Shown: positions 22,581-34,438, counted from the first letter of the stretch. The stretch: DNA of 64,000 nt from Liriodendron chinense (GCA_003013855.2 PVNU02002850.1:3100001-3164000), one strand, 5' to 3'. Program-made: numbers and translations. The notes: a model not told the origin generated them from the sequence alone.

Positions 22581-24450
22581 TTTAAAAGAACAATTGATTT
22601 TGCTGTATGGCAGCTCTCTTGTGCTCTTGGGTTGGATGGTGCTTCAAAAGGAAATCTTAGAAAAGCTAGTGGCGAAAAAAGCTTTATCAGAGGCTTTTTT
22701 ATGATTGCTCATGATCTTGGTAATTGTTAAATTGCAGACATTTTCACCAAATCTTGACTTGGTGAGGTCGATCATTGTCTTACTCACAAGATAACTACCT
22801 TGAATCCACAAAATTTCTGGAACTCCGTAATCGGACTTTCTCGAATTCACGAGAGAAAATATCAAATCTATGAGAGAAAATTAACAAAAACCAGAATTTT
22901 ATTGAATAGTAATGAGAAATATATCATTAAAAATGAATTTAACATTCTTATTTATCCATAAATAAACCATAATTTGTACTTACTAAAAATAGTAAGTTTT
23001 TCGAAATAAAAAATTAAAGTTAATTAATGACTACTATTAAAGTATATTCTTTCTAAACCTTATTGCTCAACAAAAATAATTACTCTTAAATAAACAAAAA
23101 CACTAAAAAATGAAAGAAACACAATAAATTCAAAATTACTAAAAATAGTAATTTTTTCCTATTAAAGTGGGTCGGTTAATCCCGAAACAAAATTTCAATA
23201 AGAATCCATATGCTATGCATCCCGTAACTCTTCCTAAATCAAAAGTTGTGACTAATTTATAGTCCACCTTTTGATCCATCTATGCAAACATTGATGAGTT
23301 TTTGTCAAATTTTCGTTGATTTTTTGTGGTCTATGGACGATAAAAATGTGTTTGATCCACGCCATTCATCAGCACAACAAAGCTCTTGGCAGACTTCAAA
23401 TTCTCACCAAAGCTCTTGGCAGACTTCGAAAGGACTCGTTTCTTGCTGCCCATCATCATCATCGTACTGATGCAATCCAAATCCTCTTTCACTTTTGCTC
23501 TTACTTACAGGTAAATCTGTATACCATTGGTCTTTCTATTTTATTCTCTCTTTATTTTAATCTTTTTCTTTGCTTTTCTTTCTTTCTTTATTTTTTTGTT
23601 TTTGCGTGTTATCCCACACGTGCATACTATCTCGACTGGTGGTTAATTTCCGTCAAACGTTCATTTGTTTCATTTGTACAGGTCTACCCCACCAAATGAC
23701 CAGATAGACCTGATTCAAGTGGCCCACCTGATGAACGGTTTGGATCTTGCTCTTATTGGCCACGTAGTGTACATACAGCTGGACCAAAGGTCAGCTGGGT
23801 TCACCTCTCTAGGTGGGCCACACCAGTATAAAACTGCTTTTGTGTGTGTGTGTCACATGGTGAACATGCAACTTTTGCAATCGGTCCTACACTTTGATGG
23901 CCTGATCTCTAAGGCGTTTTACCACATCGCAGCGTGTCCCTGCGTACTCCTCCGTCTCACCCACTCGGTCGATTCCTCTCTAGACTCTGGTAGATAGTTG
24001 GGCATGTTACTCTGGCAGACTATGATGGATGATACACCGTTACTGAGAAATTACTTAAAACTTACGTACATATGAATAATTAAAATGAAACCGGCCAAGC
24101 TGTGGATCTCTCTTTACAGGTATCATAAGTAAAAAAAATTCAGCTTATTTTTAGAATGAGATTGGTGGATTTACGGGAGGTTAAAAGTGAAAATATCCAA
24201 CGCACTTAATTCAATGAACAAGTGCCAAAGAATCAGCTGGTGCGATTGTTCAACCATGTAAATTTTTGTCCAATAAATTAGAAAGACTGGGTTCCACAGT
24301 TTAATTGATTTGATTTAAGTAAATATATGCCACATTTGCCATTTCCATGTGTCTGAGTATCAAGCGTTATATGCAGCCAGAGTATCAAATAATTCAACTG
24401 CAGAGCAGGCACCACGCAAAGTTAGGCGGCCGTCGGATTTGACCCTCTCA
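22581..24450. other. Flank of element 1, no recognised gene
   Basis: 22581-23280 is AT-rich and continues the sequence interrupted at 12395. 23280-24000 includes an imperfect 27-bp direct repeat around AGCTCTTGGCAGACTTC (23382 and 23411) and a pyrimidine-rich run near 23520-23600. No family similarity was recognised in the open frames (up to 127 codons). Confidence 0.5.
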
Positions 24451-24459
24451 AATCACTAC

Positions 24460-24870
24460 AGCACAAACGCGGATTGCCTTCGAAAGGCGTGGAGGAAGGG
24501 AAAACGCGGAATCGATACCATGCATCTCGTAGGGCCCACTGTAATGTTTTTTTGAGATCCAACCTGTTGATTCGGTCATACGGACTTGGTTGAAGGGAAA
24601 AAAATATATATATATCAGATTGATACAAAAAATTTGTGGCCCCCGATACGTTTTTAATGGTGGGCGTTCAATCAACATTGTTTCCTGTGACGTGCTCCAA
24701 TTGAGATTTGGATTTACTTTATTTTTGGGCTCAGAGTATAAAATGAAATGGAAAAATGGATGGACAGCATGGATGAAACACAAACAGGTCTCGATGGACG
24801 GCCCACAGAGCACCGACCATTAGCCATTGGCTAGTGTCAGGATCGCTAGCGAATCCGCGTCCTTCATTGG
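24460..24870. mobile_element. Degenerate long-TIR MITE
   Basis: Left arm 'agggcccactgtaatg' and right arm 'cgatggacggcccacag', with 'gatccaacctgttgattcggtcatac' and 'ttaatggtgggcgttcaatca' inside, are the shared vocabulary of the local MITE family. The right end includes GCGAATCCGCGTCC, resembling the end of the well-defined MITE at 29939. Limits are approximate. Confidence 0.5.
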
Positions 24871-25029
24871 AGAGGCGCCTTTAAATTCTACGGACTGGCA
24901 CTAACAAGGAAGAAACGACCTAACGTGTACGAAGAAATCCATGCCGTCCATCACGTATAAAACCCCTTTTGGGGACTTTATCCGAAAAATCATGATGATT
25001 CAACTCCCAGATAGGCCATGATTAAAAAA

Positions 25030-25056
25030 AATTAATAATAATAATAATAATAATAA
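25030..25056. repeat. (TAA)n microsatellite
   Basis: A run of nine or so TAA repeats in AT-rich DNA between MITEs. Confidence 0.9.
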
Positions 25057-25249
25057 ATAAAATTATACCTAAAGCTTATTTTTTTTTATTCAATGGTCAA
25101 AATGAGGCGGCATACCTGATTAACGGGGTAGATCTCATGCAAATTCCACCCACGTAGCTCTCGGTTTAAAGGTAACGACAGTTGGTACCTCATTGCCGAA
25201 CTTCTTTATTTATTTTTATTTTTATTTTCTGCGGGAGCTGATTAGGTGA

Positions 25250-25707
25250 CCTCACCGGTGACGTGGATAGCCTGACGCTGCTAAAAGCAAGGTAGCCACT
25301 GACACCTATTTTTCCATATTGTTTTCAGACATGAGTTAAATAAAATGAGGCAGATCCAAATCTCAAAGGGTACACATGGCAATAAAACAATGGTCACGGT
25401 TAAAAACTTCCTAAGGCTCGGGGTGATGTTGAATATGTCACGTAGGCTTGAACAGAAAGAAAACAAAAATACCAACTTCATCCAAAACTTTTGTAACCCC
25501 TAGAAAGCTTTTAATGGTGGAAGTTAAATCACCATTGTTTCATATGGTGTGGACCACATAAAATTTAGAACTGCCTCAGTTTTTTAATTGATACCCTATA
25601 ATGGTAAGGAAAAATGGATTAACATAGTAGAGAAAACACATATCATGGTAGGCCCCACACAACACCATCCAGTAGCCACTGACAACATAAGTAGGCGATC
25701 CGCGTCC
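25250..25707. mobile_element. Degenerate MITE
   Basis: Inner phrases 'agatccaaatctcaaagggtacac', 'ttaatggtggaagttaaatcacc' and 'catggtaggccccacac' repeat the MITE family pattern. 'ggtagccactgaca' on the left and 'cagtagccactgaca' on the right are in direct rather than inverted orientation, so the ends are unclear. It finishes at the ATCCGCGTCC motif near 25698-25707. Confidence 0.45.
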
Positions 25708-26166
25708 CTCACCCAAGGCTGTTCAGCGTTATCGTGAGACCACCTTGATGTATGTAGTATGTCTAAGCTGGCTATCATTTTTCAATATCCAATTAGTGCA
25801 TGGGCCCAAAAATGAAGTAGATCCAAATATCAAGTAGCCTATACCTATGAAACAGTAGTGATGCCATTAGAAAAAGGTTTTGGATCAAGTTGATATTTGT
25901 TTTTCCACTTCATCGGAGATTTTTTTCTTTTTTTCTTTTTCCTTATCAGAAGTTGGATGACAAATAAATACTATGTAGGTCATGTGAAGTTTTTATCAAG
26001 AGACTTTCAATCACCATTGTTTCTTCTACTATGGTTCACCTAAGATTTGAATTTATTTTATTTTTAGGCTTATGTCGAAAAATGATCTTTAAAAAAGGAT
26101 AGATGGTGTGGATATGCAATACATACATCAAGGCCCCACAGTAAGCGTGACACTACCTTGGGTGAG
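25708..26166. mobile_element. MITE with CTCACCCAAGG ends
   Basis: Left end CTCACCCAAGG at 25708 and right end CCTTGGGTGAG at 26166 are inverted. The arms contain 'ccttgatgtatgtagtatg' and 'gcaatacatacatcaagg', again inverted. It shares ends with the element at 27738-28239. No coding potential. Confidence 0.65.
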
Positions 26167-26207
26167 GATGGGGTCTCACCTAATTGGCTCTCAAGTTTTA
26201 CTATGAG

Positions 26208-27722
26208 GGGGTTTTTACTACAATAGTCCCTAGGTGTGGCTATTTTTATAAAAATAAAAAAATAAAAAAAAGCTCAATTTTTTTGTGAAGCTCATCTTTT
26301 TTAGCCTTTTTATAAGAAATTGCAAAACTTTAAGTCGAAAATGCCTCTCTAACCACCGTACGTCTACGGAGAGGTGGCATTACAAAGGGGCTCCACCGTG
26401 GGCCCCACCATGATGCAAATGTTACATCCATGCCATCCATCCATTTGGAGAAACCATTCTAGGGGATGAGCCAAAGAATGAAGTGGATCCAAAGCTCAAG
26501 TGGACCTCACCAAAGAAAACAGTGGGGATTGATATCCTACCATTAAAAACTTCTTGGGGTCGCAGAAGTTTTCGATGAAGTTGATATTTGTGTTTTCCCT
26601 TCTTCCATATCTGTGTGAACTTACAAATAGGTTGGATCTTAAATAAACAACATGGTGGGCCCTAGGAAGGTTCAACGGTCACATCATTGTCTCCACTGTT
26701 TTCTTTGGTGGGGTCCACTTGAGAATTGGATCTGTCTCATTCTTTAGATCATGCCCTAAAATGATCTCTTCAAATGGATGGACGATGTGGATACAACAAT
26801 ACATCACGATGGGGCCCACATAAGTTGGTAACGTCACTTTAGTAAGGCAAAATCCCTCTAACCACCTGCTTCTGCGTACATTCATGAAGAGGCAAAAGCC
26901 GTCTTCAGAGTTACAAAGGGGCTCCATTGTGGACCCCACCATGATACATATTTTACATCCACATCATCCATCCTTTTTACTAGATCATTTTAGGCCATGG
27001 GCCCAACTTTGAGACAAATTTAGATCGTAGGTGGGCCACACTATAAGGAATCGTTGGGACAATGACGTCCACTATTGATTCCTTGGACATTGTAAATTCC
27101 CCATGAGCACTATGGATTCCCCGTGATACTCTAGGTTCCCCCTAGCACTATAAATTTCTCCTGAACTTTGTGGATTCCCCCTAGGCACCGTGGGTTCCCC
27201 CTGACACCATGTATTCTCCTTGAGTACTATGAGTTCCTCCTCAACACAATGGGTTTCCCTTGAGCCTAAGGAAGGCTTCAATGGTAGGCATTACTGCCCT
27301 CACTATTTTCTAATAGTGGGGCCCACAGAGCCTTTAAATCAAGCTGATATTTGTGCCGTCCCTTATACATCCTTGTCCCAACTATTTTTTTGTGGTGTGG
27401 CCCACCTGAGATCTAGATCTGACCAAAATGGAGCCCAAAGCCTAAAACGATCTAGAAAAAATGATAGATGGCATGGATGAAACATATACAACATGGTGGG
27501 TCCCACGAGTGGACAACCAGTCCACGCCCAAGAGGTCTTTCGCCCCTTCATGGTTGTATGCAGGAGCAGATGGTTAAAGGGGCATTTTGGAGGAGGTCTG
27601 AGGGGCATTTTTGACCCAAAGGTTTGTAATTTCCTGTGAAAAGGTTAAATAGGATGAGCCTCAAGAGAAATTAAACTCTTAGTGAAAATAGCCACAGTCA
27701 AGGCTATTGCAGTAAAAATCCC
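26208..27722. mobile_element. Long-TIR Mutator-like MITE, 1.5 kb
   Basis: The ends are GGGGTTTTTACTACAATAG and, reversed from the right, GGGATTTTTACTGCAATAG, with homology continuing to GTGTGGCTATTTT. Flanking 9-mers TACTATGAG (26199-26207) and TACTACAAG (27723-27731) match at 7 of 9, as expected for Mutator-type targets. It carries two copies of a 'ctctaaccaCC...ttacaaaggggctcca' block (26350 and 26860) and a 22-bp-period minisatellite. No transposase is present. Confidence 0.72.
27085..27262. repeat. Minisatellite, ~22-bp unit
   Basis: About eight imperfect copies of a unit like TTCCCCCTGAGCACTATGGG lie inside the long-TIR MITE. Units differ by several substitutions, so the array is old. 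Confidence 0.75.
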
Positions 27723-27737
27723 TACTACAAGTGTATT

Positions 27738-28239
27738 GGTGAGACCCGGCCTCACCCAAGATGGTACGGGCCTTGCTATGGGCCTACCTTCATGTATGTA
27801 TTATGTATACACACAGTTCATTCTTTTTTCTAGATCATTTTAGGACATTATCTAAAAAATTGAAGCAGATCTAATTATCAGGTGTATCATACCATAAGAA
27901 AGTGACAATTGATGGTGCCACCATTAAAACTTCTTAGAGCACATCATAATGTTTCGGCAGTGTTTATTTACCATCCAATCTGTTGATAAGGTCACATAAG
28001 CTTGGATGAACGGAAATAACAAATATCAGCTTGATCCAAAACTTTTGTAGCCCATTAATAGTTAATCAACACTGTTTCCTATGGTATCGTCCACCTGATA
28101 ATTGGATCGATTTCATTTTCGGCTAATGTTATAAAATGATATGGAAAAATGGATGGATGGCGTGGATACATAATACATACATGAGGGTAGGCCCCACGGA
28201 AAGGGCCGCACCGTCTTGGGTGAGACCGGGTTCTTCACC
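27738..28239. mobile_element. MITE with GGTGAGACCCGG ends
   Basis: Left end GGTGAGACCCGGCCTCACCC at 27738. The right end reversed reads GGTGAAGAACCCGGTCTCACCC, an inverted repeat that continues into AAGACGGTGCGGCC. The arms have 'gggcctaccttcatgtatg' and its complement 'catacatgagggtaggcccc'. No clean target duplication was found. Confidence 0.65.
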
Positions 28240-28418
28240 TTTATTTCTACTTGTTGGTGCGGAAACTTCTCCTACAGTTCTACATGTAGTAGTGAAACTT
28301 CCCTTGGCTGCCTGGTTTGGTTTGGATTATAGATGCATAAATGTGGTCGTTTGTTTCCGTTAAGTTCCATTTCTTCCTGAGCTAACACAGTTTCATAGTT
28401 CATTTTCCCCCTGGAATC

Positions 28419-28988
28419 ATGTCCCAGAAGCGGCTACGTGATGATGATGATGATGGGATGGCTCGATCGGACGGCCACAAGCAAAAGAAGGCCGTTACTG
28501 GTACAAGGTGAGAGCGCTTATTCTTCTTCTTCTGTCCCTTATTTTACCTCTTCTTCTTCTTCTTCTTCTTCTTCTTCTTGAAGTTGATGTGCTAGAGGGA
28601 CACTTGGTCACATTAATGAGTTTGTACAAGTGGGACCCGTTGATCGGTGGTTTGGACCGTTGATTTGATCAGGTGCAACGCGAGCGGCGATTTCCACGGA
28701 AACCTCCTTGATTTGAAAACCGCGGCCTTTGATTTTGGGATATTTCTTTATTTTCTACTTGACCGTCTATTTGGAGTATGCGAGTCCAAGGGTTGGGATT
28801 GCTCGCCTGGAATTCTTGCTTGGGAATTCCCCAATGCACATGTTGGGGAAATTGAGCAACGGCCCGGATCACTACTCTGTGGGCCCCACTTTCACAATCT
28901 CAGGCTCGAGGACCGTGCTTTTCCTCGGTTCGAGATTCGTAGATTACTCTTCGGTCGGAGTACCGAACCAAGAGCAACGGTCGCGTAG
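28419..28988 (+). CDS. Candidate host gene, two exons (uncertain)
   Basis: ATG at 28419 starts a short acidic/basic exon (MSQKRLRDDDDDGMARSDG, then KQKKA) ending at 28507 before GTGAGAG. The next acceptor (TTGATCAG) is at 28672, and the joined frame stays open to TAG at 28988. The intron carries a (TTC)n tract. The beginning loosely resembles calmodulin-binding protein 60 family starts (MSQKR, then a charged stretch), but the second exon shows no CBP60 domain and includes MITE-like 'gtgggccccac'. It may be a gene fragment, a gene split by MITEs, or chance. I do not recognise a function. Confidence 0.3.
28522..28580. repeat. (TTC)n microsatellite
   Basis: TTC repeats, interrupted at 28534-28547, then continuous to 28580. 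They lie in the putative intron after 28507. Confidence 0.9.
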
Positions 28989-29166
28989 GGAGCAACTGTA
29001 GTATCCTAAGGCCGAGGATATGCGTCGCTCTCTTTTCGCCCATTCATCCTCTGCAACTGGGTCTCATTGTACGGTGATCCGGTCGCGGATTGCGTGGTGT
29101 GCCACACAGCACCACCTCGGTGGTGTGTTGACGTCACCAAGTTCTGTGGGCCCACCATGACGTATC

Positions 29167-30197
29167 GCCTTGCGCAGGAACGTCCTGCGCTGGGAACCAA
29201 GGTGGGGCCCACAGTGATGTTTTTGATAAATCCACCCCGTCCATCCGTTTTGGGAGCTCATTTTAGGACATGACAACAAAAATGAACCGGATCCAAGACT
29301 CCAGTGAGCTGAAAACGTGAGGATTGAACGTCCACAGTTGAAATATTTGTGGAGCCACAGGAGTTTCAAATCAGGATAATATTTGTGGACGCGGATTAGC
29401 TACTGACAGGTTGAGTAGCGCTACTGAAGTGACGTCATCATGTTCTGTGGACCCCAACATGATGTATGTGTTGTATCCACACCGTCCATCCATTTGGAGA
29501 GACCATTTTAGGGCATGACTCAAAGTATGAGGTAGATCCAAAGCTTCAGTGGACCCCACCACAGAAAACAGTGGGGACAATGACATCCACCGGTGAAAAC
29601 TTCCTAGGCCCACCATAATATTGATTTAAGATCCAACCTGTTCATATGTTCACAAAGACATGGAGGAAGGAAAAACACAAATATCAGATTGATCGAAAAC
29701 TTCTGTAGCCCCTAAGAAGTTTTCAACGGTGGATGTCATTATCCCCACTGTTTTCTGTGGTGTGGTCCACTTGAGCTTTGTATCTGCCTCATTCTTTGAA
29801 TCATGCCCTAAAATGGTCTCTCCAAATGGATGGACAGTGTGGATACAACACATACATCATGTTGGGGTCCACAGAACATGGTGACGTCACTTCAGTAGCG
29901 TTATTCGCTACTCAACCTGTCAGTAGCTAATCCGCGTCCAATATTTGTGTTTCCAATTCATCCTAGTAGTAGTAACGTTATGAACGGTATGGATGTCATA
30001 TAAACATCACAGTGGACCCAGGGAGGTTTCAACGGTAGTAATTTACCTACCCATCTTTTCCTTTAATGAGGCCCACTTGAGTCTTGAATCCGGTTCAATT
30101 TTGTTTTTATGTCTTAAAATGAGCTCCCAAAACGGATGGACGGGGTGGATTTATCAAATCACTGTGTTCCCAGGCAGGAACTTTTCCTGCGCAAGGC
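29167..30197. mobile_element. Outer MITE interrupted by a second MITE
   Basis: Left end GCCTTGCGCAGGAAC at 29167 is inverted relative to the right end, TTTTCCTGCGCAAGGC at 30197. The homology continues through 'gataaatccaccccgtccatccgttttgggagc' in opposite orientation on the two arms. The element is split by the MITE at 29387-29939. Removing that insert leaves about 0.47 kb. I found no flanking duplication. Confidence 0.7.
29387..29939. mobile_element. Mutator-like foldback MITE with perfect 9-bp TSD
   Basis: This is a 553-bp element whose ends, GGACGCGGATTAGCTACTGAC and the exact complement finishing at 29939, extend into inverted arms of about 200 bp or more. It is flanked by identical 9-mers AATATTTGT (29378-29386 and 29940-29948). 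A 9-bp duplication and long TIRs point to the Mutator superfamily. There is no coding capacity. The near-perfect arms suggest it is one of the younger MITEs in the window. Confidence 0.93.
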
Positions 30198-30699
30198 TCT
30201 CGCAGGAAATCCGCGCCTATGGATATGTTATATACATGAATGCTTCATTATTACACGTAATTTATTTTTATTCTGTTACACAATTTTTTTTTTTCTTTCT
30301 ATTTCACCATTACATTCAATGCAAATTTACATTCGCATTCATGAACTATTTGATTTCTAAAAAACCAACTTATATTAACTCATCAACCACATAATTAAGT
30401 GTAAATTATCAATCCACATTTATTAATTAATTCTTTTAACCATTTAATCTAATGGTCATTAAACGAACTTATTATATTAATGCTTTCGACTTTCGAGTTT
30501 AAAATTAGAAGGAAATCTTTTAAAATTCTTCCTTTGGAAAAGCTGTTTCTAAATCTGTTTGTTTGTTTATTTTTTTTATTTTTTTTATTTTTTCCATAAT
30601 AGAAGCTCAATGAAATAACCTTATATAGTTTAACATATGTGATCAAAATTATAAAATCGCGTAAAGAGAATTTTATAGAAATATAAAAAATTGAGTATT

Positions 30700-30870
30700 T
30701 AAATCTAAAAGGACATTAAATCAAGTATCTTAGGACAAACGTGACATGAAGCACCTGAATCCAGGATCCACTCTCTATCGTGAGATCCCTTGCCAGATAT
30801 AAGTTAGAACTTCACAAAGATCGCCATCGTCCTCTACGGTATTATCTCCTTCTCCAGAAAAATTTTCATA
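30700..30870 (-). pseudogene. Copia gag/protease fragment
   Basis: On the minus strand one frame reads REWILDSGASCHVC near 30,735-30,790, the catalytic motif of Ty1/copia protease (WILDSGA-S/C-HM). A frameshift upstream separates it from SGEGDNTVEDDGDL, which looks like the end of gag. AT-rich unrelated DNA follows. It is inverted relative to the pre-integrase fragment and the LTR just to the right. Confidence 0.65.
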
Positions 30871-30876
30871 CTTTTC

Positions 30877-31116
30877 TTGCTTCAACTTGAGGTGAAAGAG
30901 TGCCTGTTCATCGGCAGCGATCGTTGTTGTAAAGTGATGAAGGGGACACTCGTGTGGATGAAGGCACGGAGGTGTGGCCATCTTTACAAGTTGATCGGGA
31001 GCACGTTTCACGGTGGAGCTACGGGATCGGCAGTGAGATCTATGATTGCTCGTATGTGGCAAGTGCCCAAGGGCCACATGACAGAAAAGGGCGTAAAAGT
31101 GCAAGGATATGGTTGA
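30877..31116 (+). pseudogene. Copia gag-pre-integrase fragment
   Basis: The frame reads CKVMKGTLVWMKARRCGHLY, then GSTFHGGA and, after damage, GHMTEKG. This matches the layout of the GAG_pre-integrase region of copia polyproteins (KGxLVVMKGRxxGxLY ... LGHMSEKG). The zinc-finger His/Cys residues are only partly kept. It is followed within 100 bp by a polypurine tract and a 3' LTR on the same strand, so RT, RNase H and most of integrase have been deleted. Confidence 0.65.
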
Positions 31117-31209
31117 TGGAGGAATGAGAAACGGTGAAGTTATGTTGAAGTTGAGATGATGAAGAAAGCGAGGATGGTTTGATTCGACGTTTGAAGCCTC
31201 GGTGGAGAT

Positions 31210-31587
31210 TGTTGGAAGAGCCTTCAAATTGTGTACTGGCAGGGTCCCATGACTAGTCCTTTTTTAGACAGCAAATGCAGCGGGCTTCTGGACTATTTTT
31301 CTCGGGTCTGACCGGTCGAACAATGGGGTTTGATCATTCATCCGACTAGTCGGCCGACCGATCGGCTGTTGAGGCTGGCGTGACGAATCTGGAAGTTTCC
31401 CCTCTGAATTGTTTTTGCGTGGTCCGACCAGTCGACTGTGCACGTGTTTTCTTACGCAAATACGCGGATTTGCGTAAGTAGTTTCTAATTTTGGTTTGTT
31501 GCCTATATAAACGGGTTGGAACCGAGATTAGGAGTAATCCTAAGGTGTCCAAGGTTTCCTAAGTGTATTAGGAAGATGGGAGAGTGT

Positions 31588-31630
<43 letters not shown>

Positions 31631-31866
31631 GTTTTCTTTGGGTTTTCCTTGCTTGTTGGCTGTCAATCTCTATAATCTTCTTAATCATAGTGGATCGCTT
31701 TGTGCCGTGGTTTTTTACCCGTTGAGGGGTTTTTCCACACAAAATCGGATTGTCTCTTGTAGTTGAATGCTTGTGTGATTGGTTGCATTGTATTGCTCGT
31801 TTGATCGCAATATTCTTCCGTGGGTGTTCGGCCTTTGCTTCCTCCGCCGGCGTTTTATTCCCAACA
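31210..31866 (+). mobile_element. 3' LTR of a Ty1/copia element
   Basis: Purine-rich CGGTGGAGAT directly precedes TGTTGGAAGAGCC, the usual copia arrangement. The right part has 'ccgtggttttttacccgttgaggggtttttcc', a common copia R/U5 phrase, and it ends TTCCCAACA at 31866. 657 bp. It contains ACCGGTC-type motifs near 31310-31440, a TATA-like CCTATATAAACGGG near 31502-31515, and a (GA)n run. The matching 5' LTR is not in the window and no duplication could be checked. Confidence 0.75.
31590..31625. repeat. (GA)n microsatellite in copia LTR
   Basis: About 17 GA repeats in what would be the transcribed leader of the LTR. Confidence 0.95.
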
Positions 31867-33247
31867 GCATTTAGAAACATACATGTAATGCAAAGTATGC
31901 AAGTATGCATCAATTGCCTCAGTACAATTATCAATAAAACATTTAGGGCCAGTTTCATTCAGTTGGGCCTATACTGTTAATGAATTTGAGCCGAGCCTAT
32001 AAAACTGGTCTCTTGCACACACCTGGGCGATCACCCAATTGGCCACGATCAACGAAATATCCACCGGACATGATATTTAGTATATTACAGACATCTGGGC
32101 GCTTACCCAACCCTACCATAATTGATGAAGTATATGATCGATTGTACACATTTAAGCGCTCAATTAGGGATTATTGCACACACACTCACTCGAAAAAATA
32201 TTCGATGGGCCTATTGCATACATTGATACACTTGGGCGCTCACCCTAAGTTAGTTTGTTGCACATACTAGGTGCTCACCCAAAGGTAATAACTAGAGTTC
32301 TTAATCTTGCAATGCATGAATCGACAAATTCTCCCTAAAATCTTTCAAAATCAAGCATCAATGTCCGGCCTTATCCAAGGCACCAAAATCCAATCATAAT
32401 CTCAATTAAACAGTGTTTCCAAAAACAAAATTATTTAACGATTTCTATGCATATTATCAAAAGCATCATGAAATTACAGCTTTCAAGAACGAATTCGAAA
32501 ACTAGACATAACAACAAGAATTTCCAATAAAAAAATTGTCATAAATATAGGGAACAAAATCCAAATTTTCAACATTCCAACTTATTGAATATTAATTCGA
32601 GAAGGTAAGGAATTTTGATGTAAATAGATTGTAAATTAAAGTAAATATGGTTAATTTCATATTTCAAAGGTGAGAAAAGGTACGAGACAACTCACAGGTG
32701 ATGCTTGGGTCCAAATTTAACCTGACTCGGCTAGACTTGGTGCGACTCAGTTGTGACACAGGGCGATTCGACTTAACTCAATTCTAAACCAACTTTCTCT
32801 TGGACTTACTGGATCTATGATTTTTCCAACGAGACTCTCCAAAGTTGCTAGCTGAAATCAATCCAAACCAAACTTGATTCAACCCTAGACTGAGCAGAGT
32901 TCGTTGAGTTGACTCGTCGGTGGCTCAATTTTTCTCCTTTATCTCTCTTTTCCTCACTTTCACAATTTCTTCCTTCGTTTTCTTTCTCTATCTCATTGTT
33001 CATCGCTGGCTGATAGACTCGCCTTGAATCCAACTCGATTCGAGTGTGAATCCAATCATGACTTGGTTGAGTCAACTCGGCTTAAACCCACAACAACATA
33101 GCAAGTGATTTTCTCTCTCGATTTCTTTCTCAGTTTGGTATGATTTTGATGTTTATGTTCAGCAAGGTTTATAAACAGCTCTCCACATCACTCTCATAGT
33201 TCTGGAAGTCCGGATTGCAACAGGAGTTTTGAATAAAGTTATGTTAG
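31867..33247. other. No recognised gene
   Basis: 32020-32285 holds about five irregular copies of a phrase like 'cacctgggcgctcaccca', spaced 50-75 bp. 32690-33110 is rich in GACTCG/GACTTGG motifs. The rest is AT-rich. No coding similarity was recognised. Confidence 0.5.
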
Positions 33248-33549
33248 GTTTACGCTAGAGTTGTGCACCAGCCGAACCAAATCGAGCTGGGCCTAACTCG
33301 GCTCGGCTCAACCAGTGGACTACCTGGGCTCGAGCTTATCTCAGTTTGGTCCGCGAGCCAGGCTGGCCATCTCGGCTTGGTTTGGTCGAGCTTTCAAGTC
33401 TAGTTCGAGCTAGTTCAAGCTAGTTTAAGCTAACCGAGTTAGAGCTTTCGAGCCTAAATTTGAGCTTGAGCTTTCGAGCCTACATTAAGCTTGGGCTTTC
33501 GAGCTTACTTTGAATCACAACTCACAACACAATTCACAACTTACAAATC

Positions 33550-34438
33550 ACAACATCAACTTAATAATTAATATCCTCAATAGGATGAGTCATCTTCTGA
33601 GCTACTATCCAAATCTTCATACAGATACTGGTTCACATCTTCTACATTAGAAGGTGGGGAGAGTTTTTCACTGTGCTCTTGTATGGATTGAATTAGATTT
33701 TTCAAGTTTGGCTTGTGAGTAGGTTTATACTAAGTATCTAATGCACTGTAGAATGCGCCGAGATTGGATAGAAACTTAAATGGTTTGTTACTCTTCTTCT
33801 TCTTGCTCACGTCGCTTGATCCTGCTTCGGCATCATGTCATCTTAGAGCCAGAGGGTATTGTTCTTATTTTTTAACCTCTTTAATACTAAGCCTTATGGC
33901 TTCTTGAATTTGCACTTCTTCCAATTCTTTTCTTCTCGTTTTCTCCTCATTCCTTAGTGGAAGGTTTCTTATTTGAATCGAGAAGTGCTTGGAAAAGAAG
34001 TTAGACCTCTTCAAGGGCTTTCGGACATGGTTTTGCACCTCCAACCCGACCAGAAAGATGCAACCTAAGCCGATTAGTTTTATAACAAATTTGTTGTCCA
34101 CACAAAACACACTATATCTGCTTTTTGTTGGACCTTGGGGAGTAGACAATGGAACCATAGTCCCTCCAAACGGTCGATGGGTCAGAATCGGATGACGACA
34201 TTATCTACATTCATTTACGGAAAAAATATAATTAGCGTGGTGATATAGTTAAGAATCAAACAAAGTTACAGAAATTAGAAAATGTAATATAAAGAAAAAC
34301 AATAAATAATGAAATATCAAATACGTTTTGACAAAAGTATAAATGCATAACACAAAGAAAATGGAATAAAAGTCATTTCATTACTTCAGTTCTGTTACAT
34401 TTGTAATACATCTATCCAAATACACAAACCACTATTAG
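33550..34438 (-). other. 3' region of the hAT element
   Basis: This lies downstream of the transposase stop. One 97-codon minus frame (33865-34158) ends in a charged helix (KTRRKELEEVQIQEAIRLS). I do not recognise it. It may be a decayed second exon or non-coding. Confidence 0.4.
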
